Made by a program: the position numbers and the translations under genes
Source: Guyanagaster necrorhizus
Taxonomy: Eukaryota > Basidiomycota > Agaricomycetes > Agaricales > Physalacriaceae
Reading direction: 5' to 3'
Length of the DNA stretch: 64,000 nt
Assembly: GCF_019112545.1 (NCBI RefSeq)
Contig: NW_025064925.1
Location: 94,855 to 158,854, forward strand
Part shown: positions 1 to 9,735 of the stretch, piece after piece
Layout of the letters: the number at the start of each line of letters is the position of its first letter
How positions within the stretch are numbered: position 1 is the stretch's first letter
Notes under the pieces: model-generated
The model's input: only the letters and a program-made list of their open reading frames with translations
Database searches by the model: none
Told to the model about the DNA's origin: nothing

Positions 1-274
1 GCCAAAGCGTACACCTTCGCCTCATTCTTGCAAATCATAATATCCTGGCGCCACCGATGACCACGAGTCAGAGAGCACAAAAATCTGAACCAATCTCTAG
101 GAAACGAGGTTCTCCGGTATTCTCAGATGCAAATCAATTGCCGCGTCGGGCTAACCATTTGTGATTTTCTTGCATTTGGTATAGATCTGTTAGAAACCAA
201 TTCAAAGCAGCCTTTACGTCAGTTGTCGTTATATTGCACTGATATGTTCGCAACGATGAATCCCGGTCTTCTTC
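1..274. other. No gene recognised
   Basis: This is the start of the window, downstream of the recycling-factor stop codon on the minus strand. I see no convincing open frame, splice pattern or repeat. It may hold the 3' untranslated part of the neighbouring gene. Confidence 0.4.
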
Positions 275-1100
275 CTATCGCGAAACCCCCAATGTCTTCT
301 TCATGTCCGCCACGATTTTGTCGATATAGGCGATGTGCTTGTCAAGCAGATCCTGAAACTACGAGGGGAATCAACGAAGGGTTCACAGAAAATCACGGAG
401 AACACTAACCACCTCCAGTTCAACTGACCGCTTGTCATATTTTCCCTTCCTCACGCTCACCTGATGCCACTTTCGACACTGCACTCGCGCTTCCTCCGCC
501 TTCTTCCCCGCAGCTGCCACCACAGACGACTTGGCGTCTAGTGTCGGCTTAGGTACAGGGATCCGCAGCGTTCGTGCATCCTGCCTCTGCGGCGTGACGG
601 AGGGTATCTTCGCGTCGTATATCGCAGCCTCGACGTGTTTCAGTTTCTACTAGGTTTCGTCAGCCAGCTGACATGGTCAGACAGAACGACGGAAAACGAA
701 AACTCACTTCCTCATCGAATACCGTGACGACGAGCACAGTTCCGTCCCGTACCCCGACCGTTGCCACCTCTTCCAGTTTCTGGCCGAGGACTCGGACACT
801 CGCGAGTAGGGCGGGGGTCACCCGCCCAGCAGCACGGGTGGAGGCTTCAGCGCAGTCTTTCCTCAACCATTCAACCGATAATTTCATCTTTTCCTCGCAT
901 TTCGCATGCTCTGCAATGTCCGTTGGCTTGCTAAGTGGTTGCAGAGAACCTGGTGTTAGTGACGACGTCGACTGGGCTTTCTTGGCATAATTCCGTCCTT
1001 GGACGGGTCGTCGAAAATAATAGAGGCGGAGCGGAGCGGTGAATGATCGTAGTGCGAGGCACCTAGATAGAGAGAGACGGGAATGAAAGAGGGCCTGCAT
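275..1100 (-). CDS. RRF1: Mitochondrial ribosome recycling factor, three exons
   Basis: The product should release mitochondrial ribosomes from mRNA after termination. I read three exons on the minus strand: 1100-708, 646-461 and 352-275, giving 218 residues. Intron 1 (707-647) starts GTGAGT, has a GCTGAC branch site and ends TAG; intron 2 (460-353) starts GTGAGC and ends TTTCAG. Exon phases agree. The first 45 residues are rich in Arg, Ser and Leu with almost no acidic residues, as in a mitochondrial presequence. The body carries the family pattern: a helix around residues 75-100 with GRVTPALLASVRV, then LEEVATVGVRDGTVLVVTVFDEE, then KHVEAAIYDAKIPSVTPQ, and a C-terminal Lys/Asp-rich helix after exon 3 joins. 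Length fits mitochondrial members. The ATG at 1100 opens the presequence. A decayed partial copy lies at 14455-14785. The family assignment is from pattern recognition and is strong. Confidence 0.88.
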
Positions 1101-1889
1101 TTTGGATGGAGGGGGTGAAAGAAAAATCTGGTTGACTGGTCACGTGGGCTATCCAGCCTATATCCGCCCGAAGAGCCGAAGAGACTGGGTCCCTTTTTTT
1201 TTCAACCGATCGAGGAACTCTTCCTTGCATCCTGACCACTGGATATACCCGACTCTCAGCCAAACATTGGCGTTTAATATATGACAAAATGCCGCAGCAT
1301 TGCACGCCTGTTGTATTCGGATCTTCCGTCCTGTAAGAAGTATAACCTGGCGTAGGCTTTTTGACCTGTCAAGGGGCATATTGCTTAATATCCCTGTTAT
1401 TGTGGTCGCAGTGTCGCTTCAACAAGCCGCCATCCGATAGCGACTGATCTTCAGGTGATGTTAACACTTCGTTAATCGCGTATTAAAACATGTTTCTGTA
1501 ACTTGGATTTATTTATGAGAGATATATCGTCGCGCTTCGACGCCCCTTGTCCAACTATGTCGCGAAGCGTCCTCTAAAGCGCAGATGGGTAAGTTTTGTC
1601 CTCTGATCTATATCTGTAAATAGACTGGTGTCTGTCTCTCTAATCATCCTTGACTAGGGAGACGATCACGAGTCCATGTCTATAATGTGTTTTGGTGAAT
1701 CTCATATCGATTCACCTGGCCGCAGTGCCACCACACTGCGTAGGTAGATAGTGGTTCCTCGCAAGTCCACTGGGAACTTTCCCTCTCCTGTTATTTTGTA
1801 TTCCCAACTATTTCGCGTTTATCCTCCGAGGAATTATAAAACGCGCAGTCTAGAATGATATTTACGGACAGACTCTTAACCTTCTCTCG
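1101..1889. other. Intergenic, no gene recognised
   Basis: There are only short unconvincing frames here. It separates the recycling-factor gene from the first metallothionein promoter block. The stretch from about 1480 is AT-rich and may be the distal part of that upstream region, but I see no sharp boundary. Confidence 0.35.
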
Positions 1890-2733
1890 GTACGCTTGCG
1901 GCTGCATGCGATGTGTGAACAAGCGACCTCATTAGCACAATGGAAACGGTGTCTAGCAGTGCCGTCGTCGTGGAAGAAATACGTCCGTGGTAGCGATACT
2001 TGCAAGCAAGCAGGTCTCCCTCGAGTTCTTCCAGATGTTGTACGGACCACCAGTATTCACAGCGAACAAACCAAGGAGGGATTTATTACCCTTGAACGTC
2101 AATCATTGCCCCTTTTTCTTCGGGAGGATGCTGGCTCTCTATAGTATGTCGTTGAGCACTTATCTCGAAACATGGGGATATGATTACCTACTTTTTAGCT
2201 GATGAATTTCAATTGACAGGCGGAAAGCTGGCCGGAATCAACTACAACTACGGCGCACATTCTTCCATTCATTTATTATGTGCTTCTGATGTTTTATTTC
2301 ATCTGTATGGATTACTGCTAGGATTCTCCGCTCTTGCTACTGTTTGTGTCCTTGGAATGAGGCCCTTTCAGCGACAGGCGGCCCTCGTGGGTCAGCTCTA
2401 CTATCTATATTCCAACAGCGAAGTTGTCACTTTTCCAGAGTTCCGAGCCCGACATTAGCTGCTACCAAAGCGTATCGCGCTACATTCAATAGGCCTTCTT
2501 CGCGTCCATTTGAATCACTCGAACGTCAGGTCATCTGCGCTGCGTCATTTCTTGGATCTGCATGCGCCATTTCATCGACCAGTCATATCCTGCTCTATTT
2601 CTTAGATGCGGTTTCAGATGAGGCAAACAGTTATAAATACGATCTTATATAAGCCCGCCTAACCTAGTGAGAAAAACCCTATTGAATCACTACCACTAGA
2701 AGCATCTACAAACCCTACTTATCAACCGAGACC
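1890..2733 (+). promoter_or_regulatory. Promoter block P, copy A (upstream of MT-A)
   Basis: This block is repeated before every metallothionein-like gene in the window, with closest similarity to copy B at 12080-12944. It ends in a TATA box at 2646-2652 (TATATAA), followed by a conserved AAGCCCGCCTAACCTAG segment; the start codon is 82 bp further on. The short open frames inside it are not conserved between copies, so I read it as regulatory DNA plus 5' UTR. Confidence 0.6.
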
Positions 2734-2959
2734 ATGTTCCCCGTTGGCATTATCCTGCCTGTGCTTTCCTAGCCGTGCTGATCATCATCTATACTTTTCC
2801 CAGAAGACCCTTAAAATTCCTGTCTCCAAGGCCTGTGGAAGCGCTTCGTGCGCTTGCAGCGCGTGAGTACTTGGTGGAAGTTCATATTGTATCCCACTTA
2901 TTATTTTCAGATATTCTTGCACCGCCGGCGCGTGTAAATTCTGCTCCTGCAAGAACTGA
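2734..2959 (+). CDS. Metallothionein-like protein, copy A (7 Cys)
   Basis: This tiny three-exon gene has exons 2734-2742, 2804-2862 and 2911-2959, giving 38 residues. Intron 1 starts GTTGGC, has CTGAT and ends TTTTCCCAG; intron 2 starts GTGAGT, ends TTTTCAG and is 48 bp. Exon 2 encodes ACGSASCACSA and exon 3 ends TAGACKFCSCKN. The Cys pattern matches fungal class I metallothioneins (CGxxSCTC start), which bind Cu(I), Zn or Cd in the cytosol. Compared with copy D two cysteines are replaced by Tyr and Phe, leaving seven. Exon 1 is only three codons and its donor is weak (GTTGGC), so the start is the least certain part. It lies 82 bp downstream of a TATA box and is followed by tRNA-like elements. 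Confidence 0.6.
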
Positions 2960-3184
2960 TTCCCGTCGGATTGTCGTAATGGATGGCGGAAGAGAATTAA
3001 TAAGTTTGAATCGAATCGAAAGCTTTCGACTCTGAATGATCTACTACTTATGGATCCGGGCCTGGAAGCAATCAGGATAATTTTCTGGCCTTTTCGCTTT
3101 CTCCTAGTGGTTGGTGATATGTACCAGGGAACCGGAGAGGTTATCATCCCTCACGGTTCGATTCTAGTTGCTCCTCCCTTGATT

Positions 3185-3246
3185 CACATGTACGTGATGC
3201 AATGGTACATTTCATGTGCGCAGGGTTCGATTCCCTCTGTTCTAAT
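3185..3246 (+). ncRNA. tRNA-like element, type 1 (array A)
   Basis: The T-arm is AGGG-TTCGATT-CCCT at about 3222-3236, a perfect B-box. Upstream, TGTAC and GTACA can pair around an 11-nt loop containing GCAATGG, and CACATG pairs with CATGTG outside it. There is no clear acceptor-stem partner for the 3' TGTTCTAA. A T6 tract follows at about 3266. The same element occurs 3' of MT copies B and C. A weaker B-box-like GGTTCGATTC also lies at 3155-3164. Confidence 0.5.
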
Positions 3247-3365
3247 GGTAGATCAACTTGCCACTTTTTTCACATTCACGTTCCCTTATTAATGATTTCT
3301 CTTAATGATGGCGCCTGAAGTTATCTTTGTCAGAAACCGACAGACACATTCACACGAAATCCCCG

Positions 3366-3410
3366 CATGCGTTTAGAGTAGTTCTCCCTTATAGAGATGA
3401 GGAAAAGAAA
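3366..3410 (+). other. Conserved spacer hairpin motif (copy A)
   Basis: GCATGCGT is followed by a pyrimidine tract and a purine tract able to fold as a hairpin. The same module stands in the other arrays at about 13545-13590, 15136-15172, 30572-30604, 36965-37010 and 49698-49725, with different but still paired stems in several of them. Confidence 0.4.
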
Positions 3411-3500
3411 CTAGTGCATTTGAAAACAATCCATTGAAAGAGTAAGGAATCGGTGGAGGAATCGGCTGGGCACAGTCCTCTTCATCAGTTCATTCCCTGA

Positions 3501-3565
3501 TTCGAATATGACCTTGGGGTCTAACGGGTGCAATGGCTGCCTGGGTTCGAATCCCTCTTCCCGAA
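3501..3565 (+). ncRNA. tRNA-like element, type 2 (array A)
   Basis: This 65-nt element runs from TTCG at 3501 to CGAA at 3565, which can pair end to end. It contains GGGTGCAATGG, an A-box-like sequence with one mismatch, and the T-arm TGGGTTCGAATCCC. Box spacing is too short for an anticodon arm. TTTT follows about 20 bp downstream. Confidence 0.5.
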
Positions 3566-3640
3566 GTATACTTCATCTGGTCCACTTTTATGGCACGATT
3601 TGGTCGTACCTTTCTCTTCACGGGGCCGAAACAACGAACG

Positions 3641-3701
3641 TTCGGATATAGTAACATAATGAATTATGGCTTAGCTTAGGGTTCGATTCCCTCTATCCGA
3701 A
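3641..3701 (+). ncRNA. tRNA-like element, type 3 (array A)
   Basis: This is the best-formed member. TTCGGATA at 3641-3648 pairs perfectly with TATCCGAA at 3694-3701, closing a 61-nt element. Inside are an A-box-like segment (TAGTAACATAATG here, TAGCGTAATGG in sister copies) and the T-arm AGGG-TTCGATT-CCCT. Only about 17 nt separate the two boxes, so a normal anticodon arm does not fit. TTTT tracts follow. Confidence 0.55.
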
Positions 3702-4280
3702 TGGTGATTTGCTGGAATTGTGTTCCCTTTTCACATCCACTTTTTAGTTAAGATGATCTCATTCCCTTATTTTTCGTAATGCACATCGAGACCTGAGGAT
3801 GGTGATGCAATCTGTATGGATTCTAGCAGTAAGAGTTCTGCATAGGGGTGTGTTCTTTCAGCTCTGTAGTCATTGTCAATGCTGTCATGCTGAAGAATTT
3901 GTCTATCTGATGGCATACTGGGACTTGTGCACTTTAGTTGGAGGTTACAAACAATGTCTGCTCATACACTAGGCATTGACTAAGGAGAACAGGTGGTCTG
4001 CAGTGATCTGGAGTGGATTAGGTATATGATCAACTGCTACAAAGTATTTTTGAGAGGAAAGGACCCCACAGTAACTGTGAGAGTAGCAGTCAATAAGAAG
4101 ATATCATGTTGCCACACCACTTTTTGGCTGAGGTCGATTTGGATATTACTGTTTTCAGCAAGTCCTTTGTCACACTGATTATGATTCAGAGCTGGCTTTC
4201 TGAATATAGATTATCTATCATCATTCTCGGATACTGCGAGGCCGCTGACATGATTCTCAGTGTGCTCTTCACCCTGGGCA
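3702..4280 (+). repeat. Array spacer plus relic of the X-gene upstream region
   Basis: This stretch aligns by eye with 15450-15900 and with 18150-18350, including GAGACCTGAGGATGGTGATGCA and GTAGCAGTCAA-AAGATATCA. Compared with the 15.5-kb copy, many CG positions read TG or CA. The match ends near 4275, where a CpG-free stretch begins. Confidence 0.5.
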
Positions 4281-5185
4281 AGTCCCGTTTTCATTGTTGT
4301 AGGTAACAATGTTGGTCACAATGCATCAGGAGAAATGTCAGTTGCTACTTACCTCCATGCCACCATGATAAGGGAACTATTAAGCAGAACATAGCAAAGT
4401 ATGTGATGCCAACCATGGGCAGTGCATTCACTTGCAAGGTATGGTTTCTAAGAACCACTCTGATACATCTCATTGGTTTGCCATAGGATCCACAGGCTAT
4501 CTGCTATCAGTTCAAGAACAAGTTTATTCTGGTGATTATCACTGAATACTTCTTTGGCCATTGCAAAAGCTTCTGTGCTTGTTTGGAAAGATGATTTCAA
4601 TCTGATCAAGCCTGAGACACTGGCTCTTATTGTAACTCTGGTATGTTCTGTGTTATTCAGGTAATGTGTCTTATTATTGTGCTTTCCAGGTTGAACACTA
4701 TCAATGGATGAGTAAATGGACATTTCAGGGCACAAGAACTGAATGAGGCAACACGTAATGCCTGATACATCAACCACCTGAAAGATATAAACACACAGTG
4801 TAAGATGGCAGTGATGACATGATGAGCCAGGAATGGGAACTAGTGGTGGGCACTAATTAGATTCACTATAGTTACTGTTATATCATTGAATATCATATGC
4901 TCATTTTTAGTCTTCATTAGATCAGTAAGCTCACATAAGGGTAATCTGTATGGAGAGAATAGATGAGATAATGACTATTGTTGTCACTGTATATACTAAT
5001 ACTAAATTGGTACTGTGAAGCTATGGTGTGGTACATCATGGTACATAGCTCAAGTGAAAGGCTACTGGATGGTATGTAAGGGGAGACCTAGGTATGGGGC
5101 TATTTGAGGTATATACTCTCTATGCTATTACATATCTTGGTTATGTGATGGGCACTGGATTTGACTCCTAGACAAAGAGACATCG
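4281..5185. mobile_element. CpG-free insert, probable transposon relic
   Basis: About 900 bp contain essentially no CG dinucleotide and no open frame of note. It interrupts the duplicated array and X-upstream sequence at about 4275. Composition matches the transposon islands at 20.4-23.7 and 53.2-60 kb. No terminal repeats were identified, so the type is unknown. Confidence 0.4.
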
Positions 5186-5296
5186 AAGCATTATGACTAC
5201 TGTTTTAATTTAGGGCCATGTGGGTCAATGTACGTCCACCTTATCTCGTGGTAACACTTGAATTGCAAATTCACGTACAGGATGTTGATGTTAGCG

Positions 5297-5408
5297 CTCG
5301 AGGCCTCGAAGAAAGGTAATCCCATTGTGCCATGGCCAGAGGATATACGTTCCTTACGCATTGGTTGTTGCAGACAGAAGGATGGGTTCGACTCCCACCT
5401 GGAGCGAT
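5297..5408 (+). ncRNA. Possible decayed tRNA-like sequence
   Basis: GGGTTCGACTCCC at about 5383-5395 looks like a T-arm, and the following CTGGAGC is complementary at six of seven positions to GCTCGAG near 5298. TGGCCAGAGG in between resembles an A-box. At about 110 nt it would need an intron, and the stems are imperfect, so this may be chance or a relic. Confidence 0.2.
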
Positions 5409-5526
5409 ACTCTGCTGCAACCTTCGCCATCATTTTATGGATGTAAATCCTCGCACTGATTAGAGGAAAGCTCTTGCCATTGGGTCATGTAGTATTGCCT
5501 CATGCTATTTTTCATTCAAAAGTTCT

Positions 5527-6985
5527 CTGCATGCTAGTCTAACGCATCCACGGGATAGACAGGTCATGTAATCAAGGCGGGGGCATACACCCACTTGACC
5601 ACGTCCTCTGCTCACTCCTCGCCCTGCCCTGTCCCAAGCGCAAACACCAAATTAACGTGATTATGCCCTTGGGCGACAAACTCCACCTCCGACGCGCCCT
5701 CCGCCGAATTTCTCCGGAGCAGGGTGCAAATAAGGAATGTGGCACGGACAACCAATGACCATCCGACCCATTCAATCTGTGCTGATGCCAGTACGTGCGC
5801 TTTCATCACCTTCATTGACATCTCCAATGGTAAACAGTTATGGCAGCCAGACCACTACGTGGTTCGGGCCCAAGAACATTTTGTTTTGTCAGCAAAGACG
5901 TGTTGCTTCTATTTCGGGACACATCCGAATGATTTCTGATCGAACGGACCGTCCACCGACAGCTAGACGTTGAGAGCAGTCGGTGATCAAAGCTTTGTCC
6001 GGTCTTGAAGGCGATGCGTATCATTAACCTGGTCCGATGACTCAAATCATCTGGTGTCCTGAACAATCACCGCTGGACTTGTGCAATCGATGCATCTGTT
6101 AGCGCCGAATCTCCAAGGCCTATGACAGCCAGACTTTATATCGTGACATCTGTGCAGGCTCCACGCCTTTCCTACCCTTAGGGTTGCCGAGCTGTCTTAG
6201 GCAGGTCTTCGATTTGCGTAACGCGGCTCTGAGGAGCCCCGAGCCGTTCCCGGATTATCTATTGTTAGTACTTTCTCCGCTCCTTCCTTCTTGTCTGTAG
6301 CAATAACTAAAGTTGTTATTCCCTGGAAGGTTTCAACCGACGTCCTGGGCCCCTTCTTGATTCGCGACTCGGTCTGCTGCGCCTGAACGGTCCACCGTCA
6401 CAGCAACTTGTCAGAAGTTCGAGTCTATTCCGTCGGTATGCTTTGGCCAGAGTTTCTGCTGTGGTGGGAATCGTTACAATGGATGGTCACGGAAGGGGGT
6501 GCTCCCGTCCGTTGCACCAGAGCAAGGTCATCCCAGGCCCCCAACTGAGGAGCTGCTTTTCATGCTGTTGAGCAAGCACACAGCACTTCCAAGGCCATGC
6601 AAGTCCATATAATATACCTCTCCAAGTTATCCGGCCATACCACTTGCGATACCATCCGTCGTTAACACCCTATCACTACGCTATCAGCACTGCCGAGTCC
6701 AAAGGCAACTCTATCCTTGCCTGTGTATCACGCCACTCGTACCCACCTCAGTTTCAGTCATAGGTGCCTTATAATCTTGCTGGTATCCCCGACATCAAGG
6801 ACGATGACGGTCATCATCTCAACCATTCAGTCTTGATAGCCATAACCGTTGTTCTCAGTATGTCGTATCAAAGTCTGAAGATTCTTTATCCCGCATCATT
6901 CACTCCCTCGCGTACGTGAAGTGCTCAAAATCGGATTGCAATTCTTCTCTGGAAGCGGGACACAAACTAAACAGACACTGTTAAG
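5527..6985. other. No recognisable gene
   Basis: The DNA has normal CpG content and only short unsupported frames on both strands. On the minus strand 5829-5612 is open but matches nothing I recognise. It may be a decayed gene. Confidence 0.3.
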
Positions 6986-7171
6986 ACCCTACTCCGACCT
7001 ACTTTCTTGACGATGTGATAAGAGAATGGTCAGCGCCGGCGCCAGGGACAGCATCATGCCAGAATAATGCACAGCGTAATTGATTTCGCTCCCTACTCCA
7101 ACCTATTTTCTTCACAATCTGTACAAGAGGACAGTCAGCGCCGGCGCTAATGACATCATTATGCCAGAATA
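6986..7171 (+). repeat. Direct tandem repeat, period 104 bp
   Basis: Two diverged copies (6986-7067 and 7090-7171) share CCTACTCC-ACCTA-TTTCTT, GTCAGCGCCGGCGC and ATGCCAGAATA in the same order. The GC-rich GCGCCGGCGC core is self-complementary and conserved in both. They lie about 380 bp upstream of the TATA box of the two-domain gene. Confidence 0.6.
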
Positions 7172-7547
7172 TCGCGGTTTAATCGCTTTTGCTCCTTCTT
7201 TTTCTCCACAAAGATCCGAGTACCCTCGTAAGGTCCACCCTCATTATGCTTGGTGCTTTTTGTACATGTATATCCAGACACTTCCTTACCCTCACAGGTG
7301 CCTCAACATTCAAGGCAATGGAGCGTGGTCTGAGTAAAATGCAAGGATCTTTGTCTTCCAGTCAGCCTGTCAAGTGTGGCGTCAATACATACACTCGGAT
7401 GCGATGATGACGGAGAACATTCGGTCAGAAGAGACTTGCTGCGGTTTCAATTATTTGGCCTTTGGGAGAGGTGAGTAAGGGTGAGCACATGCCCAATTTT
7501 ATTCGTATTATTGCTCGTGACAAGACGTCACGAACTCACGTCCAGCG

Positions 7548-7557
7548 TATATATAAG
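7548..7557 (+). promoter_or_regulatory. TATA box of the two-domain gene
   Basis: TATATATAAG lies about 150 bp upstream of the ATG at 7709. This is a plausible core promoter for the two-domain protein gene. Confidence 0.5.
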
Positions 7558-7708
7558 AGTGAGGATGAGCCCAAGGAAGACATCCAACTACTAAGTGTCG
7601 TGTTACTCTCCTAGTCTCAAAATTGCAGTAATCCTTGTTATTGTTTGAACATACGGTCTCTTCTGCCCAGTTCATGGACTATGCAGTGAATCTCACCATC
7701 TTCTACAG

Positions 7709-8422
7709 ATGTACGTTTACAGAGGCAAATTCAACTGGCTTAAATACGCCGTCGACGAAGCCATCACCTTCGTCTTCCCTCACGGCTTCGGGCCACGCGA
7801 ACCCGTCTATGCCCTCTAGCAATGGACTGTCGACGCCAAAGGAGTCGAAAAAGGCAATGTCACCTACATCGGCACCGTCTCCAGCATCGCGACCTCGGGC
7901 GAGATCACCCTCTTCCAGAGGCCTGACCATTACTACATCTTCACCGGTACTCTCAGTACAGACTTTAGCTCCCTCACGCTGACGATGAGCAACCCCTCTG
8001 GGGCGACGTCGGTGCCGTTCACGCTGAGCCTAAGCCACACCGACCCCGTTCCGCTCGTGTACGTCGGGAAACTTGACTGGTTCAACTACGCAGTGAACGA
8101 GATGATCACCATCGTCGTTCCCTCCCCTGGGTCCTACAATACCGGGGACACAGTGTGTGTCTATTGGCAGTGGACCGTGGACGCTACGGGCGCGAAGAAG
8201 AAGAACCGGGACTTCGTCGGCCCGATGGAGGTGCTGTCTACTGCTGGAGATGGGTCCGAGACGTTGCGCATTCCTGTAGAGTATTATACGTTTGATGGGG
8301 TTGTGAGTGCTGGTAAGGAGACGTTGACGATGACAATGAGCAACCCGAATGGGGAGAAGTCCAAACCTGTCACGTTTAGCCTCGTCAATGCAGCCAGCAA
8401 GAAGGTGAGGTACCGTTTTTGA
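7709..8422 (+). pseudogene. Two-domain repeat protein with an in-frame TAG
   Basis: The frame from the ATG at 7709 to the TGA at 8422 would encode 237 residues as two tandem, similar domains of about 115 residues. Each domain has a WxKYAVDE or WFNYAVNE start, a QWTVDAxG segment and an LTxTMSNPxG end. The frame is broken once, by TAG at 7817-7819. The aligned position in domain 2 is a Trp codon (TGG, in VYWQWTVDA), so this is most simply a Trp-to-stop change. If the stop is real only 36 residues are made from this start, although an internal ATG at 7985 could restart translation in domain 2. I do not recognise the fold; the repeats suggest a beta-rich module. A TATA box at 7548 suggests the locus is or was expressed. 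Confidence 0.55.
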
Positions 8423-8984
8423 TATGTTCTCCTGAGCGCTCATTTCATTCGTATTTTGTCAGTGACCAATTAAATGTCGTCATGCCGTACGTGAGGTTGA
8501 AATGGGACGTGTGGGGATATTCGTAGCTCTGTTTTTCTGTCTATGCTAAATACTTACAGTTGTGTATTCTCTCGCACCCAATTCCCCTGCCTGTTTAAGT
8601 AGCGTCAGTTTTCAATGAAGTTAACTAGTATTCTCGTCACTGACAGAAGTGTTGAATATTGAAGTTTCGCAACAATATGCTGAGGCACTGACCCTGTCGA
8701 CTTTGGAAGATTCAAGGTTGATTTGCATACTCAAAAGTCCCTCCCCGATTGCCACAATCTACTGAATTTCCTTTTGGCTGGCTACCTTGGCTCACAGTTC
8801 CAAGGCCTAATAGCCTCGTCAATGCATACAGCAAGGTGAGACTTGAGAGAAGCATACTTGTTCTGATGATTCAATTGATTCCTCACTGCTTTCCATGCCC
8901 CGCCAGACACAGAGTTCTCATGCGATATCGGGGGGGGAGGGAACTTCAAGTAACATTGAGTTGACACTTCATACTATAGATAAT
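8423..8984. other. Intergenic, nothing recognised
   Basis: There are no supported frames. The sequence near 8797-8840 contains AATAGCCTCGTCAATGCATACAGCAAGG, which echoes the 3' end of the two-domain gene (CTCGTCAATGCAGCCAGCAAGG). A short duplicated tail of that gene is therefore likely. Confidence 0.35.
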
Positions 8985-9180
8985 GGAAACGCAAACGACG
9001 TATAACAGGAAAGAGTGCGGTGAAAGTAGAACCGAAAGAGGAACAACTAGAGCGAGTTCAAGAGGGGGTATTGCAATTGTCGAGGCTGTGCGAAGCGTTT
9101 TGGGGAAAGGCGATCGCCTAAGGAAAGGAATCATGAAATAAGGCGCGATGAAGAAGTTATATCGATTTCACGGGACTCGC
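8985..9180 (+). pseudogene. Relic of gene X with internal deletion
   Basis: GAGTGCGGTGAAAGTAGAACC at about 9013 matches the N-terminal coding part of X1 (18475). It is followed directly by a match to its middle part (TGTCGAGGCTGTGCGAAGCG against 18840). About 300 bp are deleted between them, and the frame ends soon after. Nothing downstream of exon 1 is present. Confidence 0.6.
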
Positions 9181-9328
9181 CAGCAGTCTTTTTTTGTTCT
9201 TCTGCCTTTCATAGAACTTTTTTTTTCAGGTATCGCGAATTTTATGTGAACCTCGCTCGAGACACCTGGCAATGAGCTGCGGGATCATCTAGAAGTGAGT
9301 GAGACCTACCTCCCATTTCTGTAGGTTG

Positions 9329-9496
9329 TTCTATGGACGTCTGGAAACTCTCTTCCAGTCCGTGTACCTTAGAGCGAACGCCGCGGACATGGAAACGACT
9401 GGGTTTATATCCATTCCTGCTGGGAAGACATGCTATGGCGGAACCAAGGCTGTTGTCAACTATATCGCGAGGAAGATTCATTTCGAGAATGATTGA
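9329..9496 (+). pseudogene. Short-chain dehydrogenase fragment
   Basis: A 56-residue open stretch shows the middle of a fungal short-chain dehydrogenase/reductase: LFQSVY, GFISIPAG, then the active-site segment YGGTKAVVNYIARKIHFEN with the YxxxK catalytic pair. The N-terminal Rossmann motif (TGxxxGIG) and the C-terminus are absent and a stop follows at once. It is a truncated relic and cannot make an enzyme. Confidence 0.65.
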
Positions 9497-9735
9497 TGGC
9501 CAGAAATTGCCGTGGTATTCTACGAAAGTTTTCATCTGTAACTGTGGATACGATCTTTTTATGGTATTATCCCTGGCCACATCCTAGGAATCCAGAAAGA
9601 GATATGGAAGCCCTGTTGGCACCGTGTGGCTAGTATTTTTGATGCACGGGTCATCCTGGATAGACGCTCAAGAAGTGCTTTATCTCTTCTTTCCTAATGC
9701 TTAGTCAGAATAACACTCCTCTGTTCCGCTCCACC

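Noticed and set aside
6415..6445. GAAGTTCGAGTC resembling a B-box
   Set aside because: The T-stem does not pair and there is no A-box or outer stem. It is not part of an array.
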